This document shows, in pieces, positions 44,422-54,281 of a stretch of 64,000 nucleotides of DNA. The stretch is from Photobacterium arenosum. GTDB taxonomy: Bacteria; Pseudomonadota; Gammaproteobacteria; Enterobacterales; Vibrionaceae. Location of the stretch: assembly GCF_014841115.1 (NCBI RefSeq), contig NZ_JACYTP010000006.1:186001-250000 (forward strand). The letters run 5' to 3'. The translations under genes and the position numbers were made by a program. How positions within the stretch are numbered: position 1 is the first letter of the stretch; every line of letters starts with the position of its first letter. A model generated the notes under the pieces. The model saw only the letters and a program-made list of their open reading frames with translations, ran no database searches and was not told where the DNA came from.

Positions 44422-45288
44422 TTATCCTTTGACTGCACCGGCAACCAGTCCACGCAGGAAATACTTACCGGAGATGATGTAGATAAAAATGGTCGGGATA
44501 GCGGCAATAATGGCGGCCGCCATATCCACGTTATATTCCTTTACACCGTGACTGGTGTTGACCAGGTTGTTGAGAGCGACGGTGATCGGCTGAGACGTCG
44601 GGCCGGAATACACCACACCAAACAGAAAGTCGTTCCAGATATTGGTGAACTCCCAGATTAGCGTCACAACTATGATCGGGCCTGAGAGCGGTAACACTAT
44701 GTGGTAAAACGTCTGGAAAAAACCGGCACCGTCCAGCTTGGCGGCAGAAATCAGCTCAGTCGGCAGGCCCACGTAATAATTACGGTAAAACAGGGTCGTG
44801 AACGGAATCCCATAAATGGTATGGACCAGAATCAGGCCGGGTACTGAGTTCGCCAATCCGAGATAGCCCAGCGTCTGTGCCATTGGCAGCAACACCGCCT
44901 GAAAGGGAATGAAACAGCCCAGCAGCATCAAGGCGAAGAACACTTCGCTGCCCCTGAAGCGCCACTTTGCAAGGACATAGCCATTAATTGCGCCTATGGC
45001 TGACGCCAGCACCACGGCCGGTAAGGTGATTTTGAAAGAATTCCAAAAATAGGCGGACACGCCTTCGCAGCTCAAGCCGGTACAGGCGGATGACCAGGCT
45101 TTTTGCCAGGCCTCTGTGGTCGGAGACTGTGGCGGCAGTATCAGATTACCGGTCCGTATTTCGGCTAAATCTTTCAGTGAGTTAAACACCATCACCACAA
45201 GCGGCATGATGAAATACAGCGCAAAGAGTATCAGGACCAGATACGTGAAAGCCCGCCCGGCTTGCTGGCTCCAATTGGCATTAACCAT
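44422..45288 (-). CDS. ABC sugar importer permease, MalG/GtsC type
   Basis: A 288-residue inner-membrane permease with about six helices. The ATPase-contact (EAA) loop reads ELISAAKLDGAGFFQTFYHI near residue 180. PFQAVLLPMAQTLGYLGLAN precedes it. It overlaps the other permease gene by eight bases at its start and touches the ATPase gene at its end, so the four genes form one operon. Together with the partner permease it forms the channel for the sugar delivered by the binding protein. Confidence 0.9.
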   Translation of the reverse strand: MVNANWSQQAGRAFTYLVLILFALYFIMPLVVMVFNSLKDLAEIRTGNLILPPQSPTTEAWQKAWSSACTGLSCEGVSAYFWNSFKITLPAVVLASAIGAINGYVLAKWRFRGSEVFFALMLLGCFIPFQAVLLPMAQTLGYLGLANSVPGLILVHTIYGIPFTTLFYRNYYVGLPTELISAAKLDGAGFFQTFYHIVLPLSGPIIVVTLIWEFTNIWNDFLFGVVYSGPTSQPITVALNNLVNTSHGVKEYNVDMAAAIIAAIPTIFIYIISGKYFLRGLVAGAVKG

Positions 45289-46210
45289 GCTTCTTCTTCC
45301 TCAGTTCGGAATACAGGTAGGGGATCAGAATGGCAATAAAGCCCATCAGGGTGATCATGGCGCTGGCCGAGCCAATCCCAATCTGGTTACGTCCAAACGC
45401 ATACTGATACATAAAAGTGGCGGGTAAATCGCTCGAGTAGCCAGGCCCGCCGGATGTCAGCACCACCACCAGATCGAAGCTCTTGATCGCCAGATGGGAC
45501 AAAATGATGAAGCAGCTGAAGAAGATCGGCCGCATGATAGGCAGTACGATGCGACGATAAATCGTCGGCATGGTTGCACCGTCTATCTGCGCGGCTTTGA
45601 TGATGGCGCTGTCTACCCCTCGCAACCCGGCCAGCATAATGGCCATCACAAAACCTGATGCCTGCCACACTGCCGCAATCACTATGGTGTAAATCGCCAT
45701 GTCCTTATCCACCAGCCAGTCAAACTGGAAACTGGTGAAGCCGATGTCGTGCAGGAGTTTCTCTATACCGATTTGAGGATTGAGTATCCACTTCCAGGCG
45801 GTGCCTGTCACAATCAGGGAAAGTGCAAACGGGTACAGGTAAATTGTTCGCAGCACACCTTCGGCCCGTATCTTCTGATCCAGCAATATGGCCAGCAGCG
45901 TGCCCACCGAAATCGCGATCACAATAAACAGAAAACCAAAAATAAACAGATTGGTATAGGCCACCGTCCAGCGATCCATGCTGAACAATTTGCTGTAATT
46001 GCTCAGACCGATGAAATCATATTTAGGCAGCATTCGGGAGTTGGTGAACGACAGCACCAACGACCATAGAATGAATCCATATGTAAACACCAGAGTGATC
46101 ACCATGGAGGGGGCTAGCACTATCTTCGGCAACACGGCTTGCAGTTTGTCGGCCAGACTTTCCCGTGGCGGCGCGCCCGACAGTGGCTGAGCTTGGGTTC
46201 CAATAGTCAT
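45281..46210 (-). CDS. ABC sugar importer permease, MalF/GtsB type
   Basis: A 309-residue permease with about six helices (start at 46210, MTIGTQAQPLSGAPP; the open frame runs 39 codons further but that stretch is not protein-like). The EAA loop is SAIIKAAQIDGATMPTIYRR near residue 205, and the end has GIGSASAMITLMGFIAILIP. It follows the binding-protein gene after 70 bases and overlaps the next permease, ending in KKKHG. Resembles GtsB of the Pseudomonas glucose/mannose importer. Confidence 0.9.
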   Translation of the reverse strand: MTIGTQAQPLSGAPPRESLADKLQAVLPKIVLAPSMVITLVFTYGFILWSLVLSFTNSRMLPKYDFIGLSNYSKLFSMDRWTVAYTNLFIFGFLFIVIAISVGTLLAILLDQKIRAEGVLRTIYLYPFALSLIVTGTAWKWILNPQIGIEKLLHDIGFTSFQFDWLVDKDMAIYTIVIAAVWQASGFVMAIMLAGLRGVDSAIIKAAQIDGATMPTIYRRIVLPIMRPIFFSCFIILSHLAIKSFDLVVVLTSGGPGYSSDLPATFMYQYAFGRNQIGIGSASAMITLMGFIAILIPYLYSELRKKKHG

Positions 46211-46280
46211 AACAAGGCTCTTGTCAAAATAGGCAGGAAAGCCGGTACCCGTTTGTACCGGCCTGTGTGGCTGACGGGGA

Positions 46281-47537
46281 TTACTGCGCCAGCTCGATAG
46301 CCGACACCAGACGCAAGGTGGCCGCATCCGCCGTCATGTCATTATCATTGAAATAATTCGTCACGACGTCATACACGGCCCCGCTGACTGCCGGTTCCAT
46401 TGCCATGGCATGGGCAAAGCTGGGTACCAGTGAGCCGGATTTTGCGCTGGCCTGAAAATCAGACATCGACTGCTTGGCGCAGCTGTCGTAGCGGGCCAGT
46501 GACACATCCGGACGTACCGGAATGGAGCCTTTTTTCAGGTTGAATTCTTCCTGAAATTCCTTCGACACCAGCAGGCGAGATAAGTCCTCCTGGGCCGCCT
46601 GTGCCTCTTTGCTCTTTTGCTCAAACATCATGAAAGCATCAACATTGAAGTTAAACGCATTCTGCGTTCCCGGCACTGTGGCACAGAGATAATCCTTGCC
46701 TGGCTGTTTACCGGCGGCGGCAAACTCCCCCTTTGCCCAGTCTCCCATGATTTGCACAGCGGCTTTGCCGTCTATTACCATCGCGGTAGTCAGGTTCCAG
46801 TCACGTCCCGGCATGCCCGGATCCATGTAGGATTTGAGCTTTTTGAAGGTCGCAAAAGCCTGTGTCATGGTGTCAGAACTCAGCGCCTGCTTATCCAGCG
46901 CCACAAAGGCCTGGCGATACCAGTCGTCACCACCGACTCCCAGAGCAACCTGTTCAAACACAGTGGCGTCCTGCCAGTCCTGCCCGCCATGGGCAAACGC
47001 GACGAAACCGGCCTGCTTGGCCTTATCCATAAAGACGAAGAACTCATCCCAGCTTTGTGGCACTTTGCCACCGTTCACCTGATCCAGAATCGGCTTGTTA
47101 ATCCACATCCAGTTGATCCTGTGTACATTCACCGGTGCTGCAACATAACTGCCCTGATATTTATGGATGTCGGCCACGGCTTTTGGCAGCAAAGCGTCCC
47201 AGCGCTCACTGGTGGCAACCTCATCCAGTTTTGCCAGCACACCCAGATCACCCCACTGGGCAATTTCAGGGCCAGCTATCATAGAGGCGGAAGGCGGATT
47301 ACCCGAAATGGCACGCGACTTCAGCACTGTCATGGCCGTTTCACCGCCGCCACCGGCCACTGCAAAGTCCGTCCAGCTATGGCCTTCCTCCTTCATCATC
47401 TTTTGTAGAATGGCAAGCGCTGCCGCTTCGCCACCCGATGTCCAGTAATGCAGCACTTCAACATTGCCGGCGTGTGCTTGTCCCGTTATCAGCGACGCCA
47501 AAGTTGCCGCCATTAGTGTTTTGTTCAGACCTTTCAC
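46281..47537 (-). CDS. Periplasmic sugar-binding protein, GtsA-like (glucose/mannose type)
   Basis: A 418-residue periplasmic protein with signal peptide MKGLNKTLMAATLASLITGQ, cleaved after AHA. VEVLHYWTSGGEAAALAIL at the mature start, GGGGETAMTVLKSRAISGNP near 64, and NVHRINWMWIN near 140 agree closely with what I remember of Pseudomonas GtsA, the glucose/mannose binding protein. GKAAVQIMGDWAKGE near 255 is typical of family 1 sugar-binding proteins. It is the first gene of the gtsABC-ATPase-type operon. Glucose or a related hexose is the likely ligand, by similarity only. Confidence 0.88.
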   Translation of the reverse strand: MKGLNKTLMAATLASLITGQAHAGNVEVLHYWTSGGEAAALAILQKMMKEEGHSWTDFAVAGGGGETAMTVLKSRAISGNPPSASMIAGPEIAQWGDLGVLAKLDEVATSERWDALLPKAVADIHKYQGSYVAAPVNVHRINWMWINKPILDQVNGGKVPQSWDEFFVFMDKAKQAGFVAFAHGGQDWQDATVFEQVALGVGGDDWYRQAFVALDKQALSSDTMTQAFATFKKLKSYMDPGMPGRDWNLTTAMVIDGKAAVQIMGDWAKGEFAAAGKQPGKDYLCATVPGTQNAFNFNVDAFMMFEQKSKEAQAAQEDLSRLLVSKEFQEEFNLKKGSIPVRPDVSLARYDSCAKQSMSDFQASAKSGSLVPSFAHAMAMEPAVSGAVYDVVTNYFNDNDMTADAATLRLVSAIELAQ

Positions 47538-47843
47538 GTTTTATCCTCCCTGGATAACTATTATTGTCGTTGCCAAACAGCCGCATCCCGGCACCGATTA
47601 CCCCACTGGGCTGGTGCGCGCATTGTTGCTGATTTGTTAACTTTTTGTTTATCAATTATTCATCGGGAGGGTCTGTAAGTCACTGAGTGCTTGGTAAGCA
47701 CGTGTAAGCAGTTTGTATCAATTTACTTACAAATTAAGCCATTGAATAAATAGCGAAAAATTAAACTTCTGCGAGTGCAATGCTTTAGCGCATTGTTTTG
47801 ACGCGTTGCTGCGGGGACAGATCAGGAGTATTGCGAGGAAAAC
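47538..47843. other. Promoter region of the glucose-type ABC operon
   Basis: No gene is seen. An imperfect inverted repeat TTGTA...TACAA (47713-47732) and two GTAAGCA copies (about 47694 and 47705) lie in the middle and could be operator elements. A GGAG-like ribosome-binding site precedes the binding-protein start. Confidence 0.4.
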
Positions 47844-47871
47844 AACAACCCCTGCCGCGGCAGGGGTTGTT
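47844..47871 (-). terminator. Terminator of the oligopeptide-type ABC operon (perfect 28-bp palindrome)
   Basis: AACAACCCCTGCCG is followed directly by its reverse complement, giving a perfect 14-bp palindrome arm pair centred at 47857/47858. On the minus strand it runs into TTTTCC. It lies 28 bases past the last permease gene. Confidence 0.85.
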
Positions 47872-47899
47872 AAGAAGGTAAGCGGTAGGTGGCCCGGTT

Positions 47900-48841
47900 T
47901 TACCCTTTGTAAACCTTAGGGTTAAAGACATCACGCAGCCAGTCACCCAGCAGGTTGATCACCAGAACCAGAGTCACCAGCACAATGCCAGGAAACGCAG
48001 TGATCCACCAGGAACCCGAGAAGATGTAGTTAAAGCCGATACTGATCAGCGAGCCCAGTGACGGCTGATCGACCGGCATCCCCAGCCCCAGGAAGGACAG
48101 TGCCGCTTCCGACATGATGGCATTGGCCACCTGCACGGTGGAGATCACCAGGATAGGCGACAGGCAATTCGGCAAAATATGACGGAACATAATACGCAGT
48201 GATTTCAGGCCCATCACGCGGGATGCTTCAACATACTCTTTTTTCTTCTCTGCCAGCACAGATGCCCGCACAGTACGTGCATACTGCGGCCATTCGGCAA
48301 TACCTATGATCACCACCAGCATCAAAATGGCGTACTGACTGTAAAAGTCACTGCCAAAGCTGGCTTTGAAAATTGCCGACACGATAATCGCCACCATCAT
48401 AGTCGAGAACGACAGCTGAACATCGGCAATACGCATCAGGAAGCTGTCAATCCGGCCACCGAAGTAACCGGCACACAGTCCGACTATGATGCCGATAAAC
48501 AGCTGCAGCGCGACGGCAAACAGGCCAATGGCCAGTGAGATGCGCAGCCCGTAGATAATGGTCGACAGAATATCACGGCCCTGATCATCCGTACCCAGCA
48601 GGAAACGGGTATCGCCAAATTCCATCCATGACGGTGCCAGCTCTGAGTCCATAATATCAATACTGTTGAGATCATACGGATTCATTGGCGACAGCAGAGG
48701 TGCGAACAGCGCCGTCAGCACAAAGAGCAGAAACACGGTAAAACTGGCAATCGCCACTTTGTCTTTTTTGAAGAAATAAATGAAATCTGAATTCAGAAAA
48801 CGCTGCCAGCGTGAAGGCGCGTCAGTCGTCTTGGTCGTCAT
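47900..48841 (-). CDS. Oligopeptide-type ABC permease, DppC/OppC type
   Basis: A 313-residue inner-membrane permease. The N-terminus (RWQRFLNSDFIYFFKKDKVA) matches the OppC N-terminal domain; LGTDDQGRDILSTIIYGLRIS near 83 is the family hallmark; the EAA loop is YVEASRVMGLKSLRIMFRHI near 205, then LSEAALSFLGLG-type sequence near 245. It begins two bases after the stop of the other permease gene. Last gene of the operon. Confidence 0.92.
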   Translation of the reverse strand: MTTKTTDAPSRWQRFLNSDFIYFFKKDKVAIASFTVFLLFVLTALFAPLLSPMNPYDLNSIDIMDSELAPSWMEFGDTRFLLGTDDQGRDILSTIIYGLRISLAIGLFAVALQLFIGIIVGLCAGYFGGRIDSFLMRIADVQLSFSTMMVAIIVSAIFKASFGSDFYSQYAILMLVVIIGIAEWPQYARTVRASVLAEKKKEYVEASRVMGLKSLRIMFRHILPNCLSPILVISTVQVANAIMSEAALSFLGLGMPVDQPSLGSLISIGFNYIFSGSWWITAFPGIVLVTLVLVINLLGDWLRDVFNPKVYKG

Positions 48842-48843
48842 GA

Positions 48844-49821
48844 TTACGCTCCTTTGCCGGTCAGGTTAACGGTTGGGTTGATCAGGCCGTACAGCAGGTC
48901 AACCAGGGTATTGGTCACCACGAAGATCAGGCCAACAAAAATGACATAAGCGGTAATCAATGGGGTATCCACCCGGTTAATCGCTTCCAGGAACAGGAAA
49001 CCCGTTCCCGGCCACTGGAACACTGTCTCAGTCAGGATTGTATAGGCTACCATAGTCCCTATCTGCACCCCGCCCACAGTAATCACCGGCAACATGGTAT
49101 TTTTCAGGGCATGCTGATAATACACCTTGTTCTGAGCCAGACCTTTAGCACGGGCAAATTTCACGTACTCGGTACTCAGCGCTTCCAGCATTTCAGAGCG
49201 CACCAGGCGGATAAAGAGCGGCAGCATGATAGAGGCCAGAGAGATACTCGGCAGCACCAGGTGCGCCAAACCATCCAGCGTAAAAAAGCCGGAATTCCAA
49301 CCGAATATATTCGCCGTTTCACCCCGTCCGAACGAAGGCAACCAGCCTAATTCGATCGAGAAAACATACATCAGCATAATGGCGGTCAAAAAGACCGGAA
49401 TGGAGATACCTACTATGCTAAAGCCCATGATCACTTTCGTCAGGGCGCTGTTGGGGTGTATGGCCGAATAAACGCCTAGGGGGATCGACACCACAACAAT
49501 AATCAGTGACGCAGCAAACACCAGTTCCAGTGTGGCTACCAGCTTGTCCAGAATCACGTCAACAACCGGACGTTTGAAGAAATAAGAGTTACCTAAGTCT
49601 CCCTGAACAGCTTTCGAAATAAAGCGGCCGTACTTCACCATAAAGGGATCGTTGAGGCCCATTTCAGTCCGCAGCGCATCTCGCTCGGCTTCGGACACAG
49701 ACTGTCCCACCAGCTCACGCAGGGGATCGCCTAAATTGTCCTGGATAGCAAACGCCACCAGACTGATCACAAACATCACTACCAGTGCCTGCACCAGGCG
49801 CTTGACCAAAAACGTAAACAT
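48844..49821 (-). CDS. Oligopeptide-type ABC permease, DppB/OppB type
   Basis: A 325-residue permease with six helices. MFTFLVKRLVQALVVMFVIS is the conserved DppB start, GDLGNSYFFKRPV near 75 the periplasmic segment, and the EAA loop reads EYVKFARAKGLAQNKVYYQH near 210. A GCAAGAAATG context gives an AAGAGGCAAG-type ribosome-binding site. It follows the binding-protein gene by 66 bases and is nearly joined to the second permease gene. Confidence 0.92.
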   Translation of the reverse strand: MFTFLVKRLVQALVVMFVISLVAFAIQDNLGDPLRELVGQSVSEAERDALRTEMGLNDPFMVKYGRFISKAVQGDLGNSYFFKRPVVDVILDKLVATLELVFAASLIIVVVSIPLGVYSAIHPNSALTKVIMGFSIVGISIPVFLTAIMLMYVFSIELGWLPSFGRGETANIFGWNSGFFTLDGLAHLVLPSISLASIMLPLFIRLVRSEMLEALSTEYVKFARAKGLAQNKVYYQHALKNTMLPVITVGGVQIGTMVAYTILTETVFQWPGTGFLFLEAINRVDTPLITAYVIFVGLIFVVTNTLVDLLYGLINPTVNLTGKGA

Positions 49822-49887
49822 TTCTTGCCTCTTTAGACATCCATAATCAGGCCCCGGCCAGCGCCGGAGCCTGAATTACGAAAGGTA

Positions 49888-51441
49888 TTACTTGATAACC
49901 AAATCGCCCAGGTACGGGAAGTCCATACCGTTCACGATAGGTTTGATGTCCACATTCTTCTTGGCAGCCCAAGACGGATCTTGCCAGTACAGTGGAACAA
50001 AGGCAGCGTCGTTGTACAGCAACTCTTCAACCTTCTTCAGCATAGTGCTGCGTTTTTCCAGATCGGTTTCCGTGTTAGACGCTTCAACCAGCTTATCAAC
50101 TTCAGCGTTCGAGTAATGACCGCAGTTATACTGGCCTTTACCTGTGTCAGCGTTACGGGTCATGGTCAGGAACTCAGTAAAGTTCGCTGAATCTTCTGTG
50201 TCCGGGTGCCAGCCGATCATCAGCATACCGGCTTCACACTTATCAAACTCCGGCCAGTACTGTGCTTTTGGCATAGTTTGCAGATCAACTTTAACCTTGA
50301 TTTTCGCCAGCATCGCTGCCACAGCCTGAGCGACTTTTTCATCGTTCACATAGCGGTTGTTCGGTGCAATCATAGTGATAGAGAAACCGTTCTCATAACC
50401 GGCATCTTTCATCAGCTGCTGTGCTTTTTTCAGATCATAACGCGGGGTCAGCGACTCGTTGTAACCGGCATAACCCACAGGGCTCTGCTGGCCGGCAGGC
50501 GTCGCTGCGCCTTTCATGATCTTCTCAGCAATACCTTCATTGTTCACCGCATACACAATCGCCTGACGAACACGCGCATCACGCAGTGGCTCGGCCACTT
50601 TCTGGTTCAGCTGGAAAGTAATGACACGGGTACCCGGCATAGTCACCAGATCCAGCTTATCGTTACTCTTGATACGCTGATAATCATTCGGCGACACAGG
50701 CGCAATCATATCAACATCGCCAGACAGCAGGGCTGCCACACGGGTAGCGTCTTCTTTGATTGGGCGCAGCGTGATGTTATCGACATTGCCTTCGCTGTCT
50801 TTGTCCCAGTAATCAGCAAAACGTTCGAACTCAACCTTCACGCCTTGCTCGCGGCTGGCCACTTTGAACGGACCAGTACCTGAGATATTGGTAGAAGCAA
50901 ATGTTGAACCGTTTTTCTTCAGTTCAGACTTGTCTTTGCCGTCGGCGGTCTGGCCTGAGTAGAACTTGCTGTCCATCGGGAACACGTAGGTCATGACGTT
51001 TTCAATCAGTGGGTAGGTGCCGTCAGTGATCACGTCAACCGTGTTGGCATCCACTTTTTTGATATCCACGATAGGGGTGAAGATACCTTTGAAGTCGGCA
51101 GAAGATTTCAGACGCTTAAAGGTCCAGACCACGTCATCAGCGCTGAAGGTGTTGCCGGAGTGGAATTTTACGCCTTCACGCAGCTTAAAGCGCATAGTGC
51201 TGTTATCCACACGCTCCCACGACGTTGCCAGACGGGGTTCAAACTCCATCGACTGGGTAAAACGGATCAGCGGATCATAGGTCATGTGAGAAAGTTGCAG
51301 CGTACCACCAGACAATTGCTCATGCGGATCCAGAGATACCGGGTCAGCATCGTAAGCTAAATTCAGGTTGGCAGCCGCCGCGCCGAAGCTCAGACCAGCA
51401 GCCATTAACGCAACGGCTAACTTGCTCTTGAAGGTTTTCAT
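49888..51441 (-). CDS. Oligopeptide-type ABC periplasmic binding protein
   Basis: A 517-residue family 5 binding protein. The start at 51441 lies eight bases after AAGGAG; an ATG two codons earlier is only two bases from it, and the open frame upstream is not protein-like. Signal peptide MKTFKSKLAVALMAAGLSFG, cleaved after AAA. DPVSLDPHEQLSGGTLQ near 35, FKLREGVKFHSG near 85 and ISGTGPFKV near 170 are the conserved blocks. The exact peptide or other ligand is not predictable. The 141-base spacer to the ATPase gene upstream contains GGCTC/GAGCC and CCGG repeats that could stabilise this part of the mRNA. Confidence 0.93.
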   Translation of the reverse strand: MKTFKSKLAVALMAAGLSFGAAAANLNLAYDADPVSLDPHEQLSGGTLQLSHMTYDPLIRFTQSMEFEPRLATSWERVDNSTMRFKLREGVKFHSGNTFSADDVVWTFKRLKSSADFKGIFTPIVDIKKVDANTVDVITDGTYPLIENVMTYVFPMDSKFYSGQTADGKDKSELKKNGSTFASTNISGTGPFKVASREQGVKVEFERFADYWDKDSEGNVDNITLRPIKEDATRVAALLSGDVDMIAPVSPNDYQRIKSNDKLDLVTMPGTRVITFQLNQKVAEPLRDARVRQAIVYAVNNEGIAEKIMKGAATPAGQQSPVGYAGYNESLTPRYDLKKAQQLMKDAGYENGFSITMIAPNNRYVNDEKVAQAVAAMLAKIKVKVDLQTMPKAQYWPEFDKCEAGMLMIGWHPDTEDSANFTEFLTMTRNADTGKGQYNCGHYSNAEVDKLVEASNTETDLEKRSTMLKKVEELLYNDAAFVPLYWQDPSWAAKKNVDIKPIVNGMDFPYLGDLVIK

Positions 51442-51582
51442 TTGCATAGCTCCTTTATGCAGGGAGAGAACTCCCAGATGGTTATGTTTGCTTATTATTG
51501 GTTTAGGTAAGCAACAACAGCCCGGCTCCCTGACAGAGCCATGCCGGAAATATGGGTTCCCGGCGGGCAAACAGGTTCTGTA

Positions 51583-53301
51583 TCAGGCCAGTTTCAGGCC
51601 TTCCTGACTCATTCCTTTGAATTCAGGCATCAAAGAAATCAATTGCTTGCTGTATTCGTGCTGCGGAGCCGTGAACAACTGCTCAGTCGGCGCCACTTCC
51701 AGCAAGGTGCCTTTCTGCATCACGCCGATGCGATCACACATCTGGCGGATAACCGGTAAATCGTGGCTGATAAACAGCATAGTCAGGTTCAATTCATCCT
51801 GCAGATCTTTCAGCAGATTAAGGATTTGTGCCTGAACCGACACATCCAGTGCCGAGGTCGGCTCATCACAAATCAGCAGACGGGGACGTGTTGCCAGAGC
51901 ACGGGCGATAGAAATACGCTGACGCTGACCACCCGAAAATTCATGGGGATACTTCACGCCTGCGGCACGGCCCAGACCCACATGGTCGAGCAAGTCAGCG
52001 ACGATCTGCCGCACCTGATTTTCACTGCCGGCCAGTTTATGAAAGCGAATTGGCTCAGCAATGATGTCGAAAATCTTCATCCGCGGGTTCATTGAGGAAT
52101 ACGGGTTCTGAAACACCATCTGCATCTGGCGACGCATAGGGCGGCGTTCGTTCTCGCTCTTGAGCGCCGTCAGATCTATACCTTCAAACACCACTTTGCC
52201 AGAATTGGGCGGATATAAACCGGCAATCACACGGGCAATGGTTGATTTGCCTGAACCTGATTCGCCAACCAGGCCAAAGGTTTCGCCTTCAAACACCTCA
52301 AAGCTGACATCGTTCGAGGCCTGCACATACTCACGGCGGCTTTCAAAGAAAGAATCTTTGGTCACAAAGCGCAGATTAACATTCTCGACCTGCAATAAAG
52401 CGCCCGTGTACTGACGTTCGTCCTGACTCTGGCCCAGCCAGTGATTTTTCACATCCAGCTGCGTGCTTTCACCGGCTTCTTCGATATAGCTCACCAAAGG
52501 GAAGCGAGCCAGTTTGATATCCGAACGCGGAACCGCAGAAATGAGGCTCTTAGTATAAGGGTGATTAGGATGACCCAGCACCTGTTCCGTCGGACCGATT
52601 TCAACCAGATCACCACGGTACATCACAGCAACACGATCGGTGACATTGGAGACCACTCCCATATCGTGCGTTACCAGCATGCAGCCAACGTTTTTCTTCA
52701 CGCATAATTCCCGAATCAGACTCAGAATCTGATCCTGGATCGACACATCCAGCGCTGTGGTCGGTTCATCGGCAATGATTAAATCAGGCTCACCAGCCAG
52801 GGCGATTGCAATCACCACACGCTGACGCATACCACCGGAAAATTGATGCGGATACTGCTTAATACGGATTTCCGGCTGAGGGATCCCAACTTGCTCCATC
52901 AGCTTAATAGCACGGCGAACCGCTTCTTCTTTGCCGAGATTCAAATTGGTAATAATGGTTTCCGTCAATTGACGCTCGACGGTATACAGAGGGTTCAGCG
53001 AAGTCATCGGATCCTGGAAAATAAAACCGATTTTTGCGCCACGCACTTTTCGCATCGCTTCTGGTTTTAAACCCGAGATTTTCTGACCGTCCAGGTAGAC
53101 ATCGCCGCTGGCAATATTGCCAGGAGGACTCAACAGATCGATTACGGCATTACCTACCGTCGATTTACCCGCCCCGGATTCCCCGACAACACCGACAATC
53201 TCACCGCGCTCTATGGTGAACGACAGCGATTTCACCGCAGCGTGGATACCGTGACGAGACGGGTACTCAATACGAAGGTTTTTAACTTCCAATAATGCCA
53301 T
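51583..53301 (-). CDS. Fused double ATPase of the oligopeptide-type ABC importer
   Basis: A 572-residue ATPase that carries both nucleotide-binding domains, equivalent to DppD plus DppF in one chain (like YejF or GsiA). First domain: Walker A GESGAGKST near 40, signature FSGGMRQR near 157, Walker B LIIADEPTTALD. Second domain: Walker A GESGSGKST near 348, signature FSGGQRQR near 460, Walker B LICDEPTSALD. The linker around 270 contains the oligopeptide-type C-terminal motif. It is the first gene of the operon; the binding-protein gene follows. Confidence 0.94.
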   Translation of the reverse strand: MALLEVKNLRIEYPSRHGIHAAVKSLSFTIERGEIVGVVGESGAGKSTVGNAVIDLLSPPGNIASGDVYLDGQKISGLKPEAMRKVRGAKIGFIFQDPMTSLNPLYTVERQLTETIITNLNLGKEEAVRRAIKLMEQVGIPQPEIRIKQYPHQFSGGMRQRVVIAIALAGEPDLIIADEPTTALDVSIQDQILSLIRELCVKKNVGCMLVTHDMGVVSNVTDRVAVMYRGDLVEIGPTEQVLGHPNHPYTKSLISAVPRSDIKLARFPLVSYIEEAGESTQLDVKNHWLGQSQDERQYTGALLQVENVNLRFVTKDSFFESRREYVQASNDVSFEVFEGETFGLVGESGSGKSTIARVIAGLYPPNSGKVVFEGIDLTALKSENERRPMRRQMQMVFQNPYSSMNPRMKIFDIIAEPIRFHKLAGSENQVRQIVADLLDHVGLGRAAGVKYPHEFSGGQRQRISIARALATRPRLLICDEPTSALDVSVQAQILNLLKDLQDELNLTMLFISHDLPVIRQMCDRIGVMQKGTLLEVAPTEQLFTAPQHEYSKQLISLMPEFKGMSQEGLKLA

Positions 53302-53896
53302 GCTCAGACCTCAACAACCTGGCAGCGACTCTGCCTGTCTGCAAATGAATCCATTCCAATAAACCGATAAAAATATCGGCCACATAAAGTGCCATCAATC
53401 TGGCAAAGATTTCACTAAAAATCAACATTTCATACTATAAAACTGTGCTACTGCACAAAACCAGCATAAATAATCACTATAAACCAAGGTTAAAATTCAC
53501 ATAACCCATATAAACCATCTTAGATAAATCGCGGTAAAAACAGCAAAAATTAGCTAAAAATGCTCATTTTAAGCATTTATATTCACAGCATTCATCCATG
53601 ACCCTATGAATAAACCACCGCAAAAACAGGAACATTTTATTAACATAAAAAGATATTAGACCACTATAGATAATAGTATCAGTACATGAATCCACCCTAG
53701 CTATTCAACGCAGCATGAAAAGCCAGACAAGCAGACTGCTCCAGAGCGGGAAGTCATGAATAAACAGCGGAGAAACTCACAGCTTGTCGGCAACGTAACA
53801 GCTAACCCGGCTGAAAATGACAGTACAAAACACAAATATGCCCCCGATCCTGAGGTCAGTACGCCTCTGAATAGTAGCAGCGAAACCAAGGGGCAT
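53302..53896. other. AT-rich gap upstream of the oligopeptide-type operon, and spacer to the tRNA cluster
   Basis: The left 400 bases are very AT-rich and must hold the promoter of the ABC operon. From 53700 the composition becomes balanced. Open frames here (plus 53756-54184, minus 53701-54135) run straight through tRNA and terminator sequence and are rejected as genes. Confidence 0.5.
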
Positions 53897-53922
53897 AAAA
53901 AAACCCGCTCAATGAGCGGGTC
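53897..53922 (-). terminator. Second (distal) terminator of the tRNA cluster
   Basis: ACCCGCTC / GAGCGGGT with an AATG-type loop and seven T residues on the minus strand. It is a near-exact copy of the hairpin at 54041-54066. Confidence 0.85.
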
Positions 53923-53930
53923 TTCAAATG

Positions 53931-53971
53931 TGGTCGGCGAAGAGGGAATGAACGCGGCGGGCCTCCGTGCG
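53931..53971 (-). repeat. tRNA-Pro 3'-end remnant, distal copy
   Basis: Minus-strand TTCCCTCTTCGCCGACCA is the T-arm/acceptor end of tRNA-Pro with changes, including the CCA. Further upstream the sequence leaves the tRNA and becomes CCGCCGCG-rich. The same altered tail occurs at 54282-54322. Confidence 0.7.
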
Positions 53972-54040
53972 GCGGGCTTCCGCACCCGACCCGAAGCCCT
54001 CCTCTGCTCCAGACTGAACCGGGCAGTAAAATACAGACAT

Positions 54041-54066
54041 AAAAAAACCCGCTCAATGAGCGGGTC
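54041..54066 (-). terminator. First terminator of the tRNA cluster
   Basis: ACCCGCTC / GAGCGGGT hairpin followed by seven T residues on the minus strand, nine bases after the last intact tRNA-Pro gene. Confidence 0.88.
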
Positions 54067-54074
54067 TTCAAAGG

Positions 54075-54151
<77 letters not shown>

Positions 54152-54195
54152 ATTTTTTGCTTGTCATTCAACCATGCAGGTTGAAACACGATATA

Positions 54196-54271
54196 TGGGG
54201 TGGCTAACGAGGCTTGAACTCGCGACAACCGGAATCACAATCCGGGACTCTACCAACTGAGCTATAGCCAC
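54196..54271 (-). tRNA. tRNA-His (anticodon GTG), second copy
   Basis: 76 bases with encoded CCA. Acceptor GTGGCTA / TAGCCAC, anticodon arm CCGGATTGTGATTCCGG, T-arm GAGTTCAAGCCTC. The base before the 5' end is G on the transcript, supplying the special G-1 of histidine tRNA. Identical in structure to the copy at 54596-54671, exactly 400 bases away. Confidence 0.97.
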
Positions 54272-54281
54272 CATTGTAACT

